From the NCBI GenBank assembly GCA_905221605.1, contig CAJNDS010000059.1:212501-243313 (forward strand): a DNA stretch of 30,813 nucleotides, written 5' to 3'. The notes under the pieces were generated by a model. That model was not told the DNA's origin. It saw only the letters and a program-made list of their open reading frames with translations, and did no database searches. The stretch comes from Symbiodinium natans (Eukaryota > Sar > Dinophyceae > Suessiales > Symbiodiniaceae). Shown in pieces: positions 17,371 through 26,665 of this stretch. The translations under genes and the position numbers were made by a program. The stretch's first letter is position 1; each line of letters starts with the position of its first letter.

Positions 17371-18180
17371 ATGGATGCAGCGAGAGGAGACACCACCGAA
17401 CAATTTGGTGCACAAGTCAGGCCAGCTTTGACCTTCCCTGCGGCAAGTTCCCAAGACGAAGGCGCCGCGCCCCCGGGGCCCCCGGCCATGGCAGAGAACG
17501 GCACCATGCGGCGGTGCTGCGTTTCTGCCGTCTCAGGGGAAGTGATTCGCCGGCTTGAAGTTGAAAGCGGCGCTCGCTGGGCTGAAAGCCTGCGCGGCTC
17601 CTTCAGCTCTTCTGAAATGAGGTTGGCAACATTTCTGAAAGACACCACTGTTGTCTATCCTGGCAGCAGTCGCGTGGGTGACGCGATTGAAGAAATAGAG
17701 CTGACGTACGTGCAGCAGCAACCCGCACGCTGCCTTCGCATCGCAGTAGGCGTGCGGCACAACGACCAAGTGTTTTTCTTCACGATGCCTGTGCTGGACA
17801 TTGCCTTGAGCGAAGATCTAGACCTCAGAGTGTGCAAAATTTCTCAGGGTCTGCAGCTAGTTCAAGAGCAAAGAGAGTGTGGCAGCAGACGGCTCGAGTC
17901 ATCATTCTTGCAATGGCTTTCAGAAACGGTGACGCCTGTTCCAGAAATTCGACGCCGGAAGTTGCACGAATTTCTGGATGCCGACCGCAAAAACGTCACA
18001 CTACCGCTTTTCAGAATTGACGGCTGCTGGCGCCTTTGGCAGCGGACTTATGAAGGACGTGCCCTGAACAGTGTCTTCGAGGAGGCCGATGGATGGCGGC
18101 TCAAGACTGCAAGTCAGGGTGCTGAGCGTGGCAGAGCTCAGGATATTGTGGACGCTTTCAACTTGATTTTATCACTTTAA
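17371..18180 (+). CDS. Unknown protein, possible Ubl-like N-terminal domain
   Basis: A 269-residue ORF from the first in-frame ATG; a later ATG (17488) is a possible alternative. Residues 1-45 are low-complexity (Ala/Pro/Gly). Residues 47-117 have the order seen in dinoflagellate ubiquitin-like domains: a strand with VSAVSGEVIRRLEVESG, a helix (ARWAESLRGSF), R-L then a loop, and a final strand IEEIELTYV. The lysines usual in ubiquitin are absent and the match is by pattern only. The rest (118-269) is alpha/beta-like, including HNDQVFFFTMPVLDIALSED and a Trp-rich segment CWRLWQRTYEGRALNSVFEE; I recognise no family. It ends cleanly in LILSL. Codon use is GC-leaning like the neighbours. It lies on the same strand as the Ubl-RCC1 gene, 1.4 kb downstream. 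Confidence 0.65.
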   Translation: MDAARGDTTEQFGAQVRPALTFPAASSQDEGAAPPGPPAMAENGTMRRCCVSAVSGEVIRRLEVESGARWAESLRGSFSSSEMRLATFLKDTTVVYPGSSRVGDAIEEIELTYVQQQPARCLRIAVGVRHNDQVFFFTMPVLDIALSEDLDLRVCKISQGLQLVQEQRECGSRRLESSFLQWLSETVTPVPEIRRRKLHEFLDADRKNVTLPLFRIDGCWRLWQRTYEGRALNSVFEEADGWRLKTASQGAERGRAQDIVDAFNLILSL

Positions 18181-18542
18181 GTCTCGCAGCGCCTGAAACA
18201 AATTATTTCGAGGCACTGCGGGGCTAGATTGCAAAAAGCAATCGACCGCCGTGCGCGGGAATCAGGGCCTATCTCTCCAACAACAGCAGCCTTTGCGTGA
18301 ATACGTGGGCTTCTGTTTAAAGAGCGGCAGGCCGCTGTGCGCGGTCTTCTGTGCCAGGAAAAAAGGTTGCATTGCCCCATGAGTGCCTGCCCACTGTAGC
18401 ATTGCTTCGCACACGCCGATATTAGTGCTGAGCGCTCTGAAGTTAAGGAAGACTCCCTGCTTGCAAGAATGTCCGCAGTGATTGCAAAGCGTCCGCAGTG
18501 CAAGGCCCTAAACCCTAAACTTTCCCTAAACCTAATGCCCAG
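18181..18542. other. Intergenic, no gene seen
   Basis: Follows the ORF above. A minus-strand ORF (18177-18809) overlaps but shows no motif. Two CCCTAAA-like words near 18508 precede the acceptor of the next candidate exon. Confidence 0.4.
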
Positions 18543-18609
18543 GTGCCGACAAGATAAGACCATCATGCACCAGATCAAGGAGTGCCAAGACCAACTAAGT
18601 GAGAAGAAG
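18543..18609 (+). CDS. Candidate exon, charged helix, in phase with 19028
   Basis: Acceptor GCCCAG|G, donor AAGAAG|GC. The frame reads CRQDKTIMHQIKECQDQLSE plus KK, probably a coiled-coil helix, and exits in phase 0, matching the RCC1-like exon at 19028. Confidence 0.4.
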
Positions 18610-19027
18610 GCTGGGCCCGGACGGTGTTGGTTTTCATGCTTATTCTCCCGAAGGCAAGCCAGCGTACATGTTTGACAGCCCAAATCCCTACACGCCAATG
18701 CCCTCAACTTAAACCCTAAACCTTGCTGGTGGCCATTTAGACATGCCACGTTTGCAATTCGCATGCTTGTGGGCTGCACGTTGGAGGGTCCGCGCCCTCC
18801 ACCAGGCATTGTTCGCAGATGTTCGCAGTAGGAACCCCTCCCACCCCTCTTAGTTTATCGGCTGAGGGGTTTAGGTCTAGCTTAGGGTTCAAGGGTCCAG
18901 GGTTTGGGATTTGGGTCTTTGCATCATGCCCATTTCTGACAGGGCCTCAGCCCTCAGCAGCAACCTCACGCACCAAAAACTAAGCCCTAAACCAAAAGCC
19001 TAAACCCCCAAATCCCTACATCCCAAG
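18610..19027. other. Intron-like stretch with CCCTAAA-like 3' end
   Basis: Bases 18980-19020 are degenerate CCCTAAA repeat immediately before the CCCAAG acceptor, the same arrangement as in the 8-12 kb chain. Confidence 0.4.
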
Positions 19028-19156
19028 AAGCCAGACGGCGCCATAGTGACTTGGGGAATGGCAGGATACGGGGGAGACTCCAGCAGCGTGAGTGGTCAGC
19101 TGACCGATGTAGACGTCATCTACTCCAACTATGGCGCCTTCGCCGCCATAGAGAGT
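19028..19156 (+). CDS. Candidate exon encoding one RCC1-like unit
   Basis: The frame reads KPDGAIVTWGMAGYGGDSSS, then VSGQLTDVDVIYSNYGAF and AAIES: one complete RCC1-like unit with DG, TWG, GGDSS and the DVDVIYS strand. It ends at GAGAGT|GTGAGT, a canonical GT donor, in phase 0. Reading on past this point gives only a short non-repetitive tail, which supports the donor. It is closer to the exon at 11903 (DVDVIYS) than to the units of the 14639 gene. Confidence 0.65.
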
Positions 19157-19265
19157 GTGAGTTGCAAGGAGGTGTCAACAACTAACAACGGGCTGCAGCT
19201 ACACTGGGCACGCATATATATATATATATGTATGGGGTCTGCGACCGCTTTGGTACCCAAGCAGT

Positions 19266-19295
19266 GAGGGTTTAGGTTTAGGGTTTAGGGTTTAG
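19266..19295 (+). repeat. Short TTTAGGG array in proposed intron
   Basis: About four units, one contracted (TTTAGG), downstream of the exon at 19028. A short (TA)n run precedes it at 19213-19229. Confidence 0.9.
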
Positions 19296-19440
19296 GAATA
19301 TGCCTAGATGTTGGAATCAACCCCCGGATCTGAATCTGGACGCTCGCGGAGTTTTGAGCTGAAGCCTCTGGCAGCTTGTCCATGTGCTATGCAGGCTTTA
19401 CAGCTGTATGTTCCCATGCTCGACAGTGTTTATATATGCA

Positions 19441-19464
19441 TACTGTAGTACATACTGTAGTACA
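19441..19464 (+). repeat. Tandem pair of TACTGTAGTACA
   Basis: Two perfect copies of a near-palindromic 12-mer, followed by a third partial copy (TACTTTGTACA). It lies 15 bases before an acceptor. Related TACTGTAG/CTATAGTATAC words recur at 24350-24395 and 27328-27475. Confidence 0.85.
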
Positions 19465-19479
19465 TACTTTGTACACCAG

Positions 19480-19603
19480 GGAGTGGCGAGGCTGCTTGAA
19501 GCCGCTGCAGATGTGGCAACAGTCGACGTAAATGGTTGGACTGCTTCAGATGGAGGCCACGAGGCCGTGGTGAGCCTGCTGATTGAAGCCGCTGCGAATG
19601 CCG
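19480..19603 (+). CDS. Ankyrin-repeat exon, one repeat shortened
   Basis: Acceptor CACCAG|G, possible donor ATGCCG|GTACTG. The frame reads GVARLLEAAADVATVDVNGW, then TASDGGHEAVVSLLIEAAAN and A: the end of one ankyrin repeat and most of the next. The usual core (D-x-x-G-x-T-A-L-H-x-A-S-x-x-G-H) is present except that Leu-His-x-Ala between TA and S appears missing, a 12-nt in-frame gap that would disturb the first helix. It can follow the RCC1-like exon at 19028 in phase 0, but such a fusion is unproven. It may be a decaying fragment of a separate ankyrin gene. Confidence 0.6.
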
Positions 19604-19984
19604 GTACTGACGTTGGTCTCCCAGTCCGGAACTCCTATGCTTGTCTCCTTCGTCCTTTGCCTCAACTGACAAGGTGTCTGCAAAGTTTTGCCTAAACACA
19701 GATGGATTGCAATCAAGTTATTGGAAAATAGCTGGCCGGTCGTTCTTTCCGGACGAATTTCGTTCATCATAACCCACTGAATTCTTCTATCCTCGACATC
19801 CCTACAACCCTGAACCCTAAACCATCAACTTTGTCATCTCACCGGATGCGGCGAAGCCGCCTGCCCCGTGGACTGCAAGGCAGGAGAACTTTGGTTTAGG
19901 GCCTCAGGGCTTTCGGGTACGGAAGTGGGTTGTAAGGCTTGAGAATGGGTCACATGGTCGCGTTCATCTTTCAAGTGGCCCGTT
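19604..19984. other. No gene seen
   Basis: Short ORFs only; a few CCCTAAA-like words near 19808-19825. Confidence 0.4.
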
Positions 19985-20570
19985 GTGTGTGTCACTGTCC
20001 TGTTCCCACATCATATATTCATATGCTTATTGGCTATTTCTTGAAAATATGCCTCAGTAGGATGATCCCCCTCGTGTAGATTGGATAATCTTGACTTGGG
20101 ATGGATGTCGATAGTCGTTTTGCGACTTGGAGTTTCTGGGAATATTTCATCTTCATGATAAGATTTGAGAATCCCTTCGTCTTCGTTTTATTTTCTCTCC
20201 TAATTGGGGATGGTGATGGGCAGATGTATCTGTCTCACTTGGGATTTCGTTAATGGTTTTCATTTTGTGGTGTTGGGTTTCTTTTGTTATATCATTCGAA
20301 AAGAAATCTTTTAATTAAGTGATAATTCTGTTTATTAATGAGATTTTTATCTTGGTGTTTGAAGGGATAAGGTTTCTTTCTTTTCTCATAGAAACGATAT
20401 ACCGTGGGCTTACTATCAAATGTCGAGATGAGGAGTTTGGCGTGTATTCTTTACATCGTTATATCTTTAAAACAATTCATGGCTCAAAAATCTTCGTTTG
20501 ATATTGGATAATATGGCTCAAACGAATAATTCAACCAAGATAAAAACACATGCAACAAATAGGGTTTAGG
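19985..20570. other. AT-rich island of distinct composition
   Basis: About 585 bases, roughly two-thirds A+T by eye, in a GC-leaning setting. It contains many TTTT/ATAT words, no CCCTAAA repeats until its right edge (AATAGGGTTTAGG), and one non-ATG open frame of 60 codons (20319-20501) rich in Ile, Phe and Leu. A similar-length spacer would be expected to carry GC-rich words as elsewhere. Possible origins are organelle DNA, a virus or mobile-element remnant, or a local AT-rich spacer; no match can be named. Confidence 0.6.
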
Positions 20571-21048
20571 ACTCCTGTAGTCGCAGTAGCCAGGATGCGG
20601 CGTTTCGTTCCCAGAAGTGCAGCAACAAACCTTGGAACTTCCTCTCAAACACATGGGCAGCAAAGGGCTTTGCCTGCATCATCAACTCGTTTTTTGGTAT
20701 CACCCTGAGCCCTACACCCTTAACCTTAAACCCTTAGACCTTACAACCCCAACCCCAGGCCTTTAATTCCCTTAAAGCCTGTGCAACTGGATTGAGGAAC
20801 GCAACGAATATACACGAGAAACTCCAAAATTGGCATCAAACCCTGGCTGTGTTGATAACAGGCCGAAAGACGCCCAAGCCCACAGGCCCCACCAGCAGAG
20901 CTCAGGGTGTTAGGTGAGTACTTCATGTGCACCGCGAGTTGGCTTTGTATGGGGCATAGGGCAAGAGAACAAAATAACATGATTCTTCACATTCTCCGCA
21001 ACTCACTTCCCAGACTCATAGTTTTTGATAGAGCAACCGGATGGAGAG
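20571..21048. other. No gene seen
   Basis: Composition returns to GC-leaning. Degenerate CCCTAAA-like words lie near 20705-20760. Probably the upstream region of the next gene. Confidence 0.4.
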
Positions 21049-21105
21049 ATGCGACTTGAACAAGTCAGGATTGTAGCATCTCGGATTGTCCGCGCCACTT
21101 GCAGC

Positions 21106-22839
21106 ATGTCCACCACATCAGCAGTCCTTGCCGGTACCATGGTTGGTGGCGCTGCTCTGGCTGGGGTAGCCTGGGAAATGGATCGGCGTCGACGCTCACA
21201 GAAGGTGCAAGAAGAGCTCGAGAAGCTTATGGCTCAGCGACAGCAGCGGGAGGAGCAGCGCGGTACATGCCAAAAGGAGCAGGGTTGACAAACTATCAAT
21301 GCAGCGCATCTTTCCCTTAATTGTCAAACTCCCGCAGATGAAGCATTGCTTTCGAACCCTGCACGTCTATCCCCAGTTGGTGCACGAATGACTTATCAGC
21401 TAGACCTCCTCCTCGCCATCCGTGAGTGCAGCATTCTCCTCCTACTCTTCCTACTCCTCCGACTCCTCGTGCTCCTACTCCTGCTCCTGCTACTACTGCT
21501 ATGACCACCACTACCAGTATGGCTTTACGGCTGTTGCTTGGCTCTACCGTGGTTTTCACTGTTCCAGCTTTGCGCAGGAGCCTCCCTTTGAAGAGTTCGG
21601 TAGACATTTGTCCAAAGTGTTTGGCCAGAAGCTGCAGCAGTTGCGAGATGCATTAGACAGACAGCCTGCGCTGTTCCAACTGCCAGTGCTGGGTTCAGAC
21701 AACCCAGATTTTGCGGTGGTTGCGGTGATCTGTCTTTTTGGGAACCCGATCTTCCAAGAGCACTGGCCAGCCGACGTGAACATGCAGTTCGGACTGAGCG
21801 TCTATGCCCTCAGCCAGGCTTCAGCTGAAACGGTCCAAGGCTGGCTCAGCAAGGTTGCACGAACATGCGCCTGTGACGGACTGGAGTTGGAGGATGAGGA
21901 TGTGAAGGCTCTGGCGCGTTTATGCTTGATGCGGACTCCGTTTTGCCATCGGCTCCGTGTGAAAGAACGAGACCGCCGCAGGAGATTAGCAGAGTTTTGT
22001 CGAAGGCTGGGTTTTGCAAGCAATGTTGGTGGAGGACTTGTGCAAGCCGAAGAGGGCGCCCTCGAGTTTCACAGCCATCTTGATGGAAGGTACTTTGAAG
22101 CAGACAATACCGTCTTCTGGGTCTTTAATTTTGCGTTCCCGAACACGTGGCAAAAGAAGACGTCGGACTACGGCTTCAAGATGCAGCAGCTGGAGGGGGG
22201 GTTTCAGCCAGTGGGTTGCCAGGTCACGCAGCCATCCAGACAGCAGAAGGAGCTGCGCTTCGATCTTGCGTGCAGCGTCTTGCTGCGTCTGGAAGCTGAA
22301 GAAGTGCTCCGACGCTTAGGAAGCTTTCAGACCAATCGCATGTTCGGCAAATGCACCGGCCTCACGCTGGGTGTGCTGCAGTCTCCGGAACTCTCAGCTG
22401 TGGTCCGACCATGTTGCATGAGTCGCTGGAGTTCGACCTGTGTATACTTCACAAGGACGAGCTTCGAAAGATTTTGACGCAGCGCCTCAAGACAGTTGTG
22501 CCATTGTGTGATCAGAACAATGCGGCATCACACAGCAAAGAAGTCCGCCAATTTGTAGATTCCTTTGTGGATTATCTGAAAGGCTCCTTGGTGGTCACGA
22601 GGAGGTTTGATTTGTTCTTGGGCGCAGAAAAGGTCGAAAAGGTGAACGCGTACCCGCACGATCTGGCCGCGCGAGAAGTTGACACTGCCTTCAATGTCTC
22701 CGCATCTGGCGTTGGCCTTGATGCTGCGGCCACACCTGTGCTGCTGCGTGAAGTGCTCTTGAGTCTGCATGAGGCCACGGGTCCTGATCCGTGCGTGTGC
22801 TTGTGCTATTTTGTTGAACACTCAACAGACTCGTTTTGA
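21106..22839 (+). CDS. Unknown membrane-anchored coiled-coil protein, multi-exon
   Basis: Proposed exons 21106-21276, 21578-22319 and 22382-22839 give 456 residues; an in-frame ATG at 21049 would add 19. Exon 1 encodes a short hydrophobic segment (AVLAGTMVGGAALAGVAW, residues 6-23), RRRR, then a Glu/Gln/Lys-rich coiled coil to about residue 50. Exon 2 is a mostly helical region with no recognised family (FEEFGRHLSKVFGQKLQQLR; later NTVFWVFNFAFPN and SDYGFKMQQLEGG). Exon 3 adds LEFDLCILHKDELRKILTQR and further helices. The first junction is supported by phase and by an AGGAGC direct repeat at both ends. The second is less certain: frames 2 and 1 are both open over 22302-22477, so either a 62-nt GA-AG intron (22320-22381) is removed or the gene carries a frameshift. 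Without the first intron the upstream frame stops at 21286-21288. Confidence 0.5.
21277..21577 (+). other. Proposed GA-AG intron (301 nt) with triplet repeat
   Basis: Donor CAAAAG|GAGC, acceptor GCGCAG|GAGC; AGGAGC spans both ends, as in heme oxygenase intron 1. The interior holds an imperfect CTC/CTA triplet run (21436-21515), which explains the odd Ser/Tyr/Cys-rich peptide obtained when the intron is translated. Confidence 0.5.
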
Positions 22840-22974
22840 TACCCTTGGTATTCAGAGCACTCAAAGTCCTGTCTTCGAGTGCCCTGTTATTCACGGTCAT
22901 GCGAGACCTCACTTTTGTATGTCGCCTTGTCAAAGTCTCCTCGCAGTGTCAATGAGTCTGCCTGATCATGAGCA

Positions 22975-23238
22975 ATGACGGCAGATACCATAACAACTGT
23001 CACAACACACCAAGAAGAAGCATCGTCATCATTTCTTTCTCTAGTGCCTGGAAACCGAAGTAGGACTTGTAATGTGGAAACCTTGTCCGGGAGGGGGGGC
23101 GTTACCAAGGGAGTTGGCGTTTTTGAGGCGCGGGAGGCGAAACGTGCAGAGTTTGAGCACGCTCCCTGGTGGTTTTCGTGCAGCCTGGGCGCGGTGCTGG
23201 CAGCTTTGGCTGCGGTGTTGACTCTGGGAACGACATGA
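22975..23238 (+). CDS. Small ORF with C-terminal membrane segment
   Basis: An 87-residue ORF starting at an ATG. The N-terminal half is Thr/Ser-rich and low in information. The last 24 residues (WWFSCSLGAVLAALAAVLTL plus GTT) form a convincing hydrophobic segment with a two-residue tail-side end, as in tail-anchored proteins. ACCAAG|GGAG near 23107 could be an acceptor, in which case only the last ~44 residues are a terminal exon, perhaps of the gene ending at 22839. No family recognised. Confidence 0.35.
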   Translation: MTADTITTVTTHQEEASSSFLSLVPGNRSRTCNVETLSGRGGVTKGVGVFEAREAKRAEFEHAPWWFSCSLGAVLAALAAVLTLGTT

Positions 23239-23244
23239 AGGGGT

Positions 23245-23260
23245 GGGGGGGGGGGGGGGG
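23245..23260 (+). repeat. G(16) homopolymer
   Basis: About 16 G just after the stop of the small ORF. Confidence 0.85.
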
Positions 23261-23536
23261 TGCTTTGGGGTCCCGGTCTGTTATAGTCGTAGAGTTTAAA
23301 GAGTTGTTTTTGGTTCTGAGTAGTCTATCATAATCCGACAACTCTTGAGGATCATTGTCGTATCAAACATGATGTATGCCCGGCCCTTGGCTGCAACAGC
23401 GACTGCCATTCTGCAAATCACCGTCGCGGACAGTTGTCACTTGCCTTTCAGTTGATGGCAGGCATGCTTGTGGCTGTAGTCGTGCGATTAGTAGCAGTAG
23501 GGGTACAACTGTAGTGCAGTGAACAACAACAATTGT

Positions 23537-23570
23537 TACTATTATCATTACTACTGCTACGACGACGACG

Positions 23571-23630
<60 letters not shown>

Positions 23631-23665
23631 GCTACTACTACTACTACTAGTACGACTACTCCTGC
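23537..23665 (+). repeat. ACT/CTA triplet microsatellite
   Basis: Imperfect triplets (ATT, GCT, CGA) flank a core of about 25 perfect ACT units. On the minus strand it reads as poly-Val, which makes an artefactual ORF. Confidence 0.95.
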
Positions 23666-24428
23666 TACTCTTCGAAAAGCTTGAGACCTTACACCTTCAA
23701 CCCTAAACCCCAAAAACCTCTAAATCCTAACCTCTATGCCCCTATGCCCCTAAACGACCAAAAACTGTTTTCACCCAACTGTAAACCAAGGCGTGAGCTC
23801 CTTGATGCAGTGGCCCCCGCAGCGGCAGAGATGGGCATTGGGCCTTTGCATCATTCTGGTCTCAGGACAGGGTTTAGTGTTTTAGGATGTGCGGCTTAGG
23901 GTTCAAGGGGTGGCATCTAGAGCAACATCCAGCGATTCGGCCACGGCAAGCAGAGTGCAACAACTGTTTTTCACTCAGTAGCAGACTCTGAAGCTCAGCC
24001 TACGCTTGTACATGATTCAGCCTCTCCTGTAGCCACGCCCCCTGCGAGAGTGCAACGTGGGGAATGGGAACTATATGCGAAAGGGAGCGATGTAGCTCTA
24101 GCTCGATGCATCTCTAGCTCCACTGCGAGGGCCTGTACAATGTTCAGCAGACCTCTGCGCAGCATCAACGGTCGTTCGTTCCCTTGAGCTGACTTACCCA
24201 AAACCTTTCTCCCCCGACTAGCAGCGACTAGCATCCTCAAAGCGCCACCTATCAACAAACTCAACTAGTACTGAAGACTAGAATAGTTAGCCCTTAGACA
24301 GGTTGCTACAGGTTTCTGGGTTAGGTATGGCATGTTCTACACCCGCATGGTACAGTAGACTTATTGTAGTGTCGTGTACTACAGTCTAGTCCATTACAAC
24401 ATGGTAAAGTAATATTTGGAGGTTCAGG
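23666..24428. other. No supported gene
   Basis: CCCTAAA-like words near 23700-23740. A minus-strand ORF (23995-24264) contains LRRGLLNIVQALAVELEMHR and could be an exon, but nothing else supports it. Bases 24345-24395 carry TACAGTA/TGTAGTG/TACTACAG words. Confidence 0.35.
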
Positions 24429-24474
24429 GTACTTATAACCCAATTATAACTGTACTTATAACCTAATAATAACT
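24429..24474 (+). repeat. Tandem duplication of a 23-mer
   Basis: GTACTTATAACCCAATTATA-type 23-mer repeated immediately at 24452 with two changes. AT-rich, outside any gene. Confidence 0.9.
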
Positions 24475-24795
24475 CTGCTCGGGGATTTAGGGGGCTTCTA
24501 GGTGGGTACTGTAAAATGTGTTCTGAGCTCTAGTGCTCTATAAAGATTTGGGCTGGTTCTCAACCCAAACCTAAGCCCTCGGCTGCTCCACAGAATGTAT
24601 ATGTTCACACAGACATCCAGGATTAGCCGTAGCTAACCCAGGAGTTCAGAAACAATCATCTCAGGGTTTAGGGTTTGGACGAACTTCGCAAGACATGTGC
24701 AAATACCTGGTACCCCGAAAAATGAAGTGAAAACCGTAAGCATCAACCCCTGAACCTTAACCTCTCTATCCCGATGTGAGTTCTTCAACCCTCGA

Positions 24796-24894
24796 CCTAA
24801 GCCCTAAGCCCTAAGCCCTAAACCCTAAACCCTAAACCCGTAAACCCTAAACCCTAAACCCGTAAACCCTAAACCCTAAACCCTAAACCCTAAA
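24796..24894 (-). repeat. Telomere-like array (CCCTAAA with CCCGTAAA variants)
   Basis: About 14 units; CCCTAAG at the left, CCCTAAA in the body, and two regularly spaced 8-nt CCCGTAAA variants, which suggests block duplication of three-unit segments. Confidence 0.95.
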
Positions 24895-24914
24895 CGCGCG
24901 CGAAGAGTTCCCAG

Positions 24915-25012
24915 GAGTGGTCGTGCGCTTGATGGCTGCATGGTGGCCTGGGGCATGCTTGATCAGCCACTTGGGCATCGAAGTTGTTTCGGCGATCGGA
25001 GTTTGGATGCTG
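24915..25012 (+). CDS. Weak candidate RCC1-like exon
   Basis: Acceptor TTCCCAG|G, donor GATGCTG|GTATGT. One frame reads SGRALDGCMVAWGMLDQPLG, containing DG-x-M-V-A-W-G as in RCC1-like units, but no GGDS follows. Another frame is also open, so the assignment is tentative. A C-strand telomere-like array lies 20 bases upstream, as at other candidate exons. Confidence 0.3.
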
Positions 25013-25849
25013 GTATGTTCTCTCGCACGCTATGGTATGCTGTACATCAGTGCTTGCTCTTGGGTGTTGGGTTTTGCTGAGCTCGGGTTAAGTTCAGAGG
25101 TTTGGGGTTCAGAGGCTTGAAGGTGCAGCTTTATGAACTGCAGAGAACTGAATCCTGCGCAGTTGGCCACATTTTTGTTGTTTAGAACCCTGTGCCAGAA
25201 TCGACCAAGCCATGCTGATGATAGTCTACCAAAGGCTATGGCATGATATGAAAGTGGCCGCGTGCCACTCAGTTGTACTACGGTCCTGCTTCAATGATAG
25301 GGCGCCCTTAGCACTTGGAGGTCAAAGATGTAGAAAGGCCATCGCCAGAAACAAATCCATCAGAACTCTGGGGACTTGCCATGTTACCGTACGGCAACGT
25401 ACTTCAGTATGGATCGCAGTATAGTATGAAATGATAGGAGCAGAGACGTGGGATACTATGACATACCAGCAGAATGTACCCTATACCAGAATTTGATCTC
25501 CTCCGGGAACCGCATGCCACACAGTATGCAACCCGACCTTGGCTTAGGGTTTAGGGCAGCAGTAGTCGCAGAAATAGGAGTACTGAGTGGAACAGCAAGA
25601 AATGCAAAACGACTGCCAGGCCCTACCACCCTCCACAGAAAACCGCAAACGTAGCATTGCACGCGCCACTGACACACACACACACACACATATTCAACCT
25701 GTGAACAAGCTCGCCGACGTGTACCTTGTAGAGTTGAACCCTAAACCCTAAACCCCAGCTGAGAGACCTTGAGACGTCCCTCCGCCTCACGACAGTGCGC
25801 CGTAATGTCCATCTTGACCCGCTAAACCCTACACCATGTAGTTCCCTGA
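25013..25849. other. No supported gene; short CA repeat
   Basis: Two ORFs of about 70 codons (25212, 25448) lack motifs. A (CA)~9 run lies at 25671-25689 and two CCCTAAA units at 25738-25756. Confidence 0.4.
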
Positions 25850-25910
25850 ACCCTAAAACCCTAAAACCCTAAAACCTTAAAACCCTAAAACCCTAAAGCC
25901 CCAAAACCCT
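25850..25910 (-). repeat. Period-8 telomere-like variant (CCCTAAAA)~7
   Basis: Unlike the other arrays, this one repeats every 8 bases (CCCTAAAA), with one CCTTAAAA and one CCCCAAAA. It reads TTTTAGGG on the minus strand. Confidence 0.92.
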
Positions 25911-26002
25911 GTACCACGTAGCGTGCTAGTCCAACTCGCTCTTCTGGAGGGCGGCTCTTGGCTCATCCCCTGGCTTCAGATGTTTACGTTAGGTGCCCAG
26001 AA

Positions 26003-26041
26003 CTGCTGCTGCTGCTGCTACTGCCACTGCTACTGCTACTG

Positions 26042-26095
<54 letters not shown>
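26003..26095 (+). repeat. CTG/CTA triplet microsatellite
   Basis: CTG units grade into about 19 perfect CTA units, the same triplet class and strand orientation as at 23537-23665. Confidence 0.95.
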
Positions 26096-26096
<1 letters not shown>

Positions 26097-26281
26097 CAAT
26101 ACCGCCACTCGTCCGAATAAAGGGCATTGAGCCCTTCTTAAAACATAAAACTAGGTTTCCGGATCCTGTGTCTCTGCTGGGCCTATTCCAGGAAAGGGGG
26201 GGTTTAGGGTCAGGGCTTGGGGGTAGTCATGCCTGTAATACTCCTTTACACGCCAGTTTCGTGCCCACGAAGGATAGCTAA

Positions 26282-26665
26282 ATGGAGCGCCAACTAATGT
26301 GGGTAGATAGGCAAACCCGCAGCCAAGGCTCCGTTTCAGTGCTTCGAAGCTTATTCAACCTTTGGCACTACATCCCTGCAAACTTTGCAATTACTGCCTA
26401 TCACAAGGTTCAAAGGCGATATGGGTGGGCCATGCCCATCGCGGAAACTGTCGGTATTCTCGAGGGCAAGTGCCGCGCGCAGTTACAGATCTGGCACCAT
26501 CGACTTGCAGAACAGCACCTGAGGGCTCACGTACAGCGCGGGTGCATCTCTGCCATCGAAGGTGAACGCTTCATGCAGGCACTGTTCCTCGGATCTTGTC
26601 TAAGCACTTCTGTTTGTGGCGACCCCGCATTCTGGCGAACAACCTTTCACTCTTTCTCTTGGTAG
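26282..26665 (+). CDS. Hypothetical protein, no family recognised
   Basis: A 127-residue ORF from an ATG to a stop after FHSFSW. The middle (SLFNLWHYIPANFAITAYHK, then RRYGWAMPIAETVGILEGKC and AQLQIWHHRLAEQHLRAHVQ) has alternating hydrophobic and charged residues that look helical and coding-like. The first 20 and last 25 residues look less so, so it may be a read-through of one exon. Flanking repeats give no functional context. Confidence 0.35.
   Translation: MERQLMWVDRQTRSQGSVSVLRSLFNLWHYIPANFAITAYHKVQRRYGWAMPIAETVGILEGKCRAQLQIWHHRLAEQHLRAHVQRGCISAIEGERFMQALFLGSCLSTSVCGDPAFWRTTFHSFSW

Noticed and set aside
23363-23713. Minus-strand ORF with a long poly-Val segment
   Set aside because: It is the ACT triplet microsatellite read in one frame.
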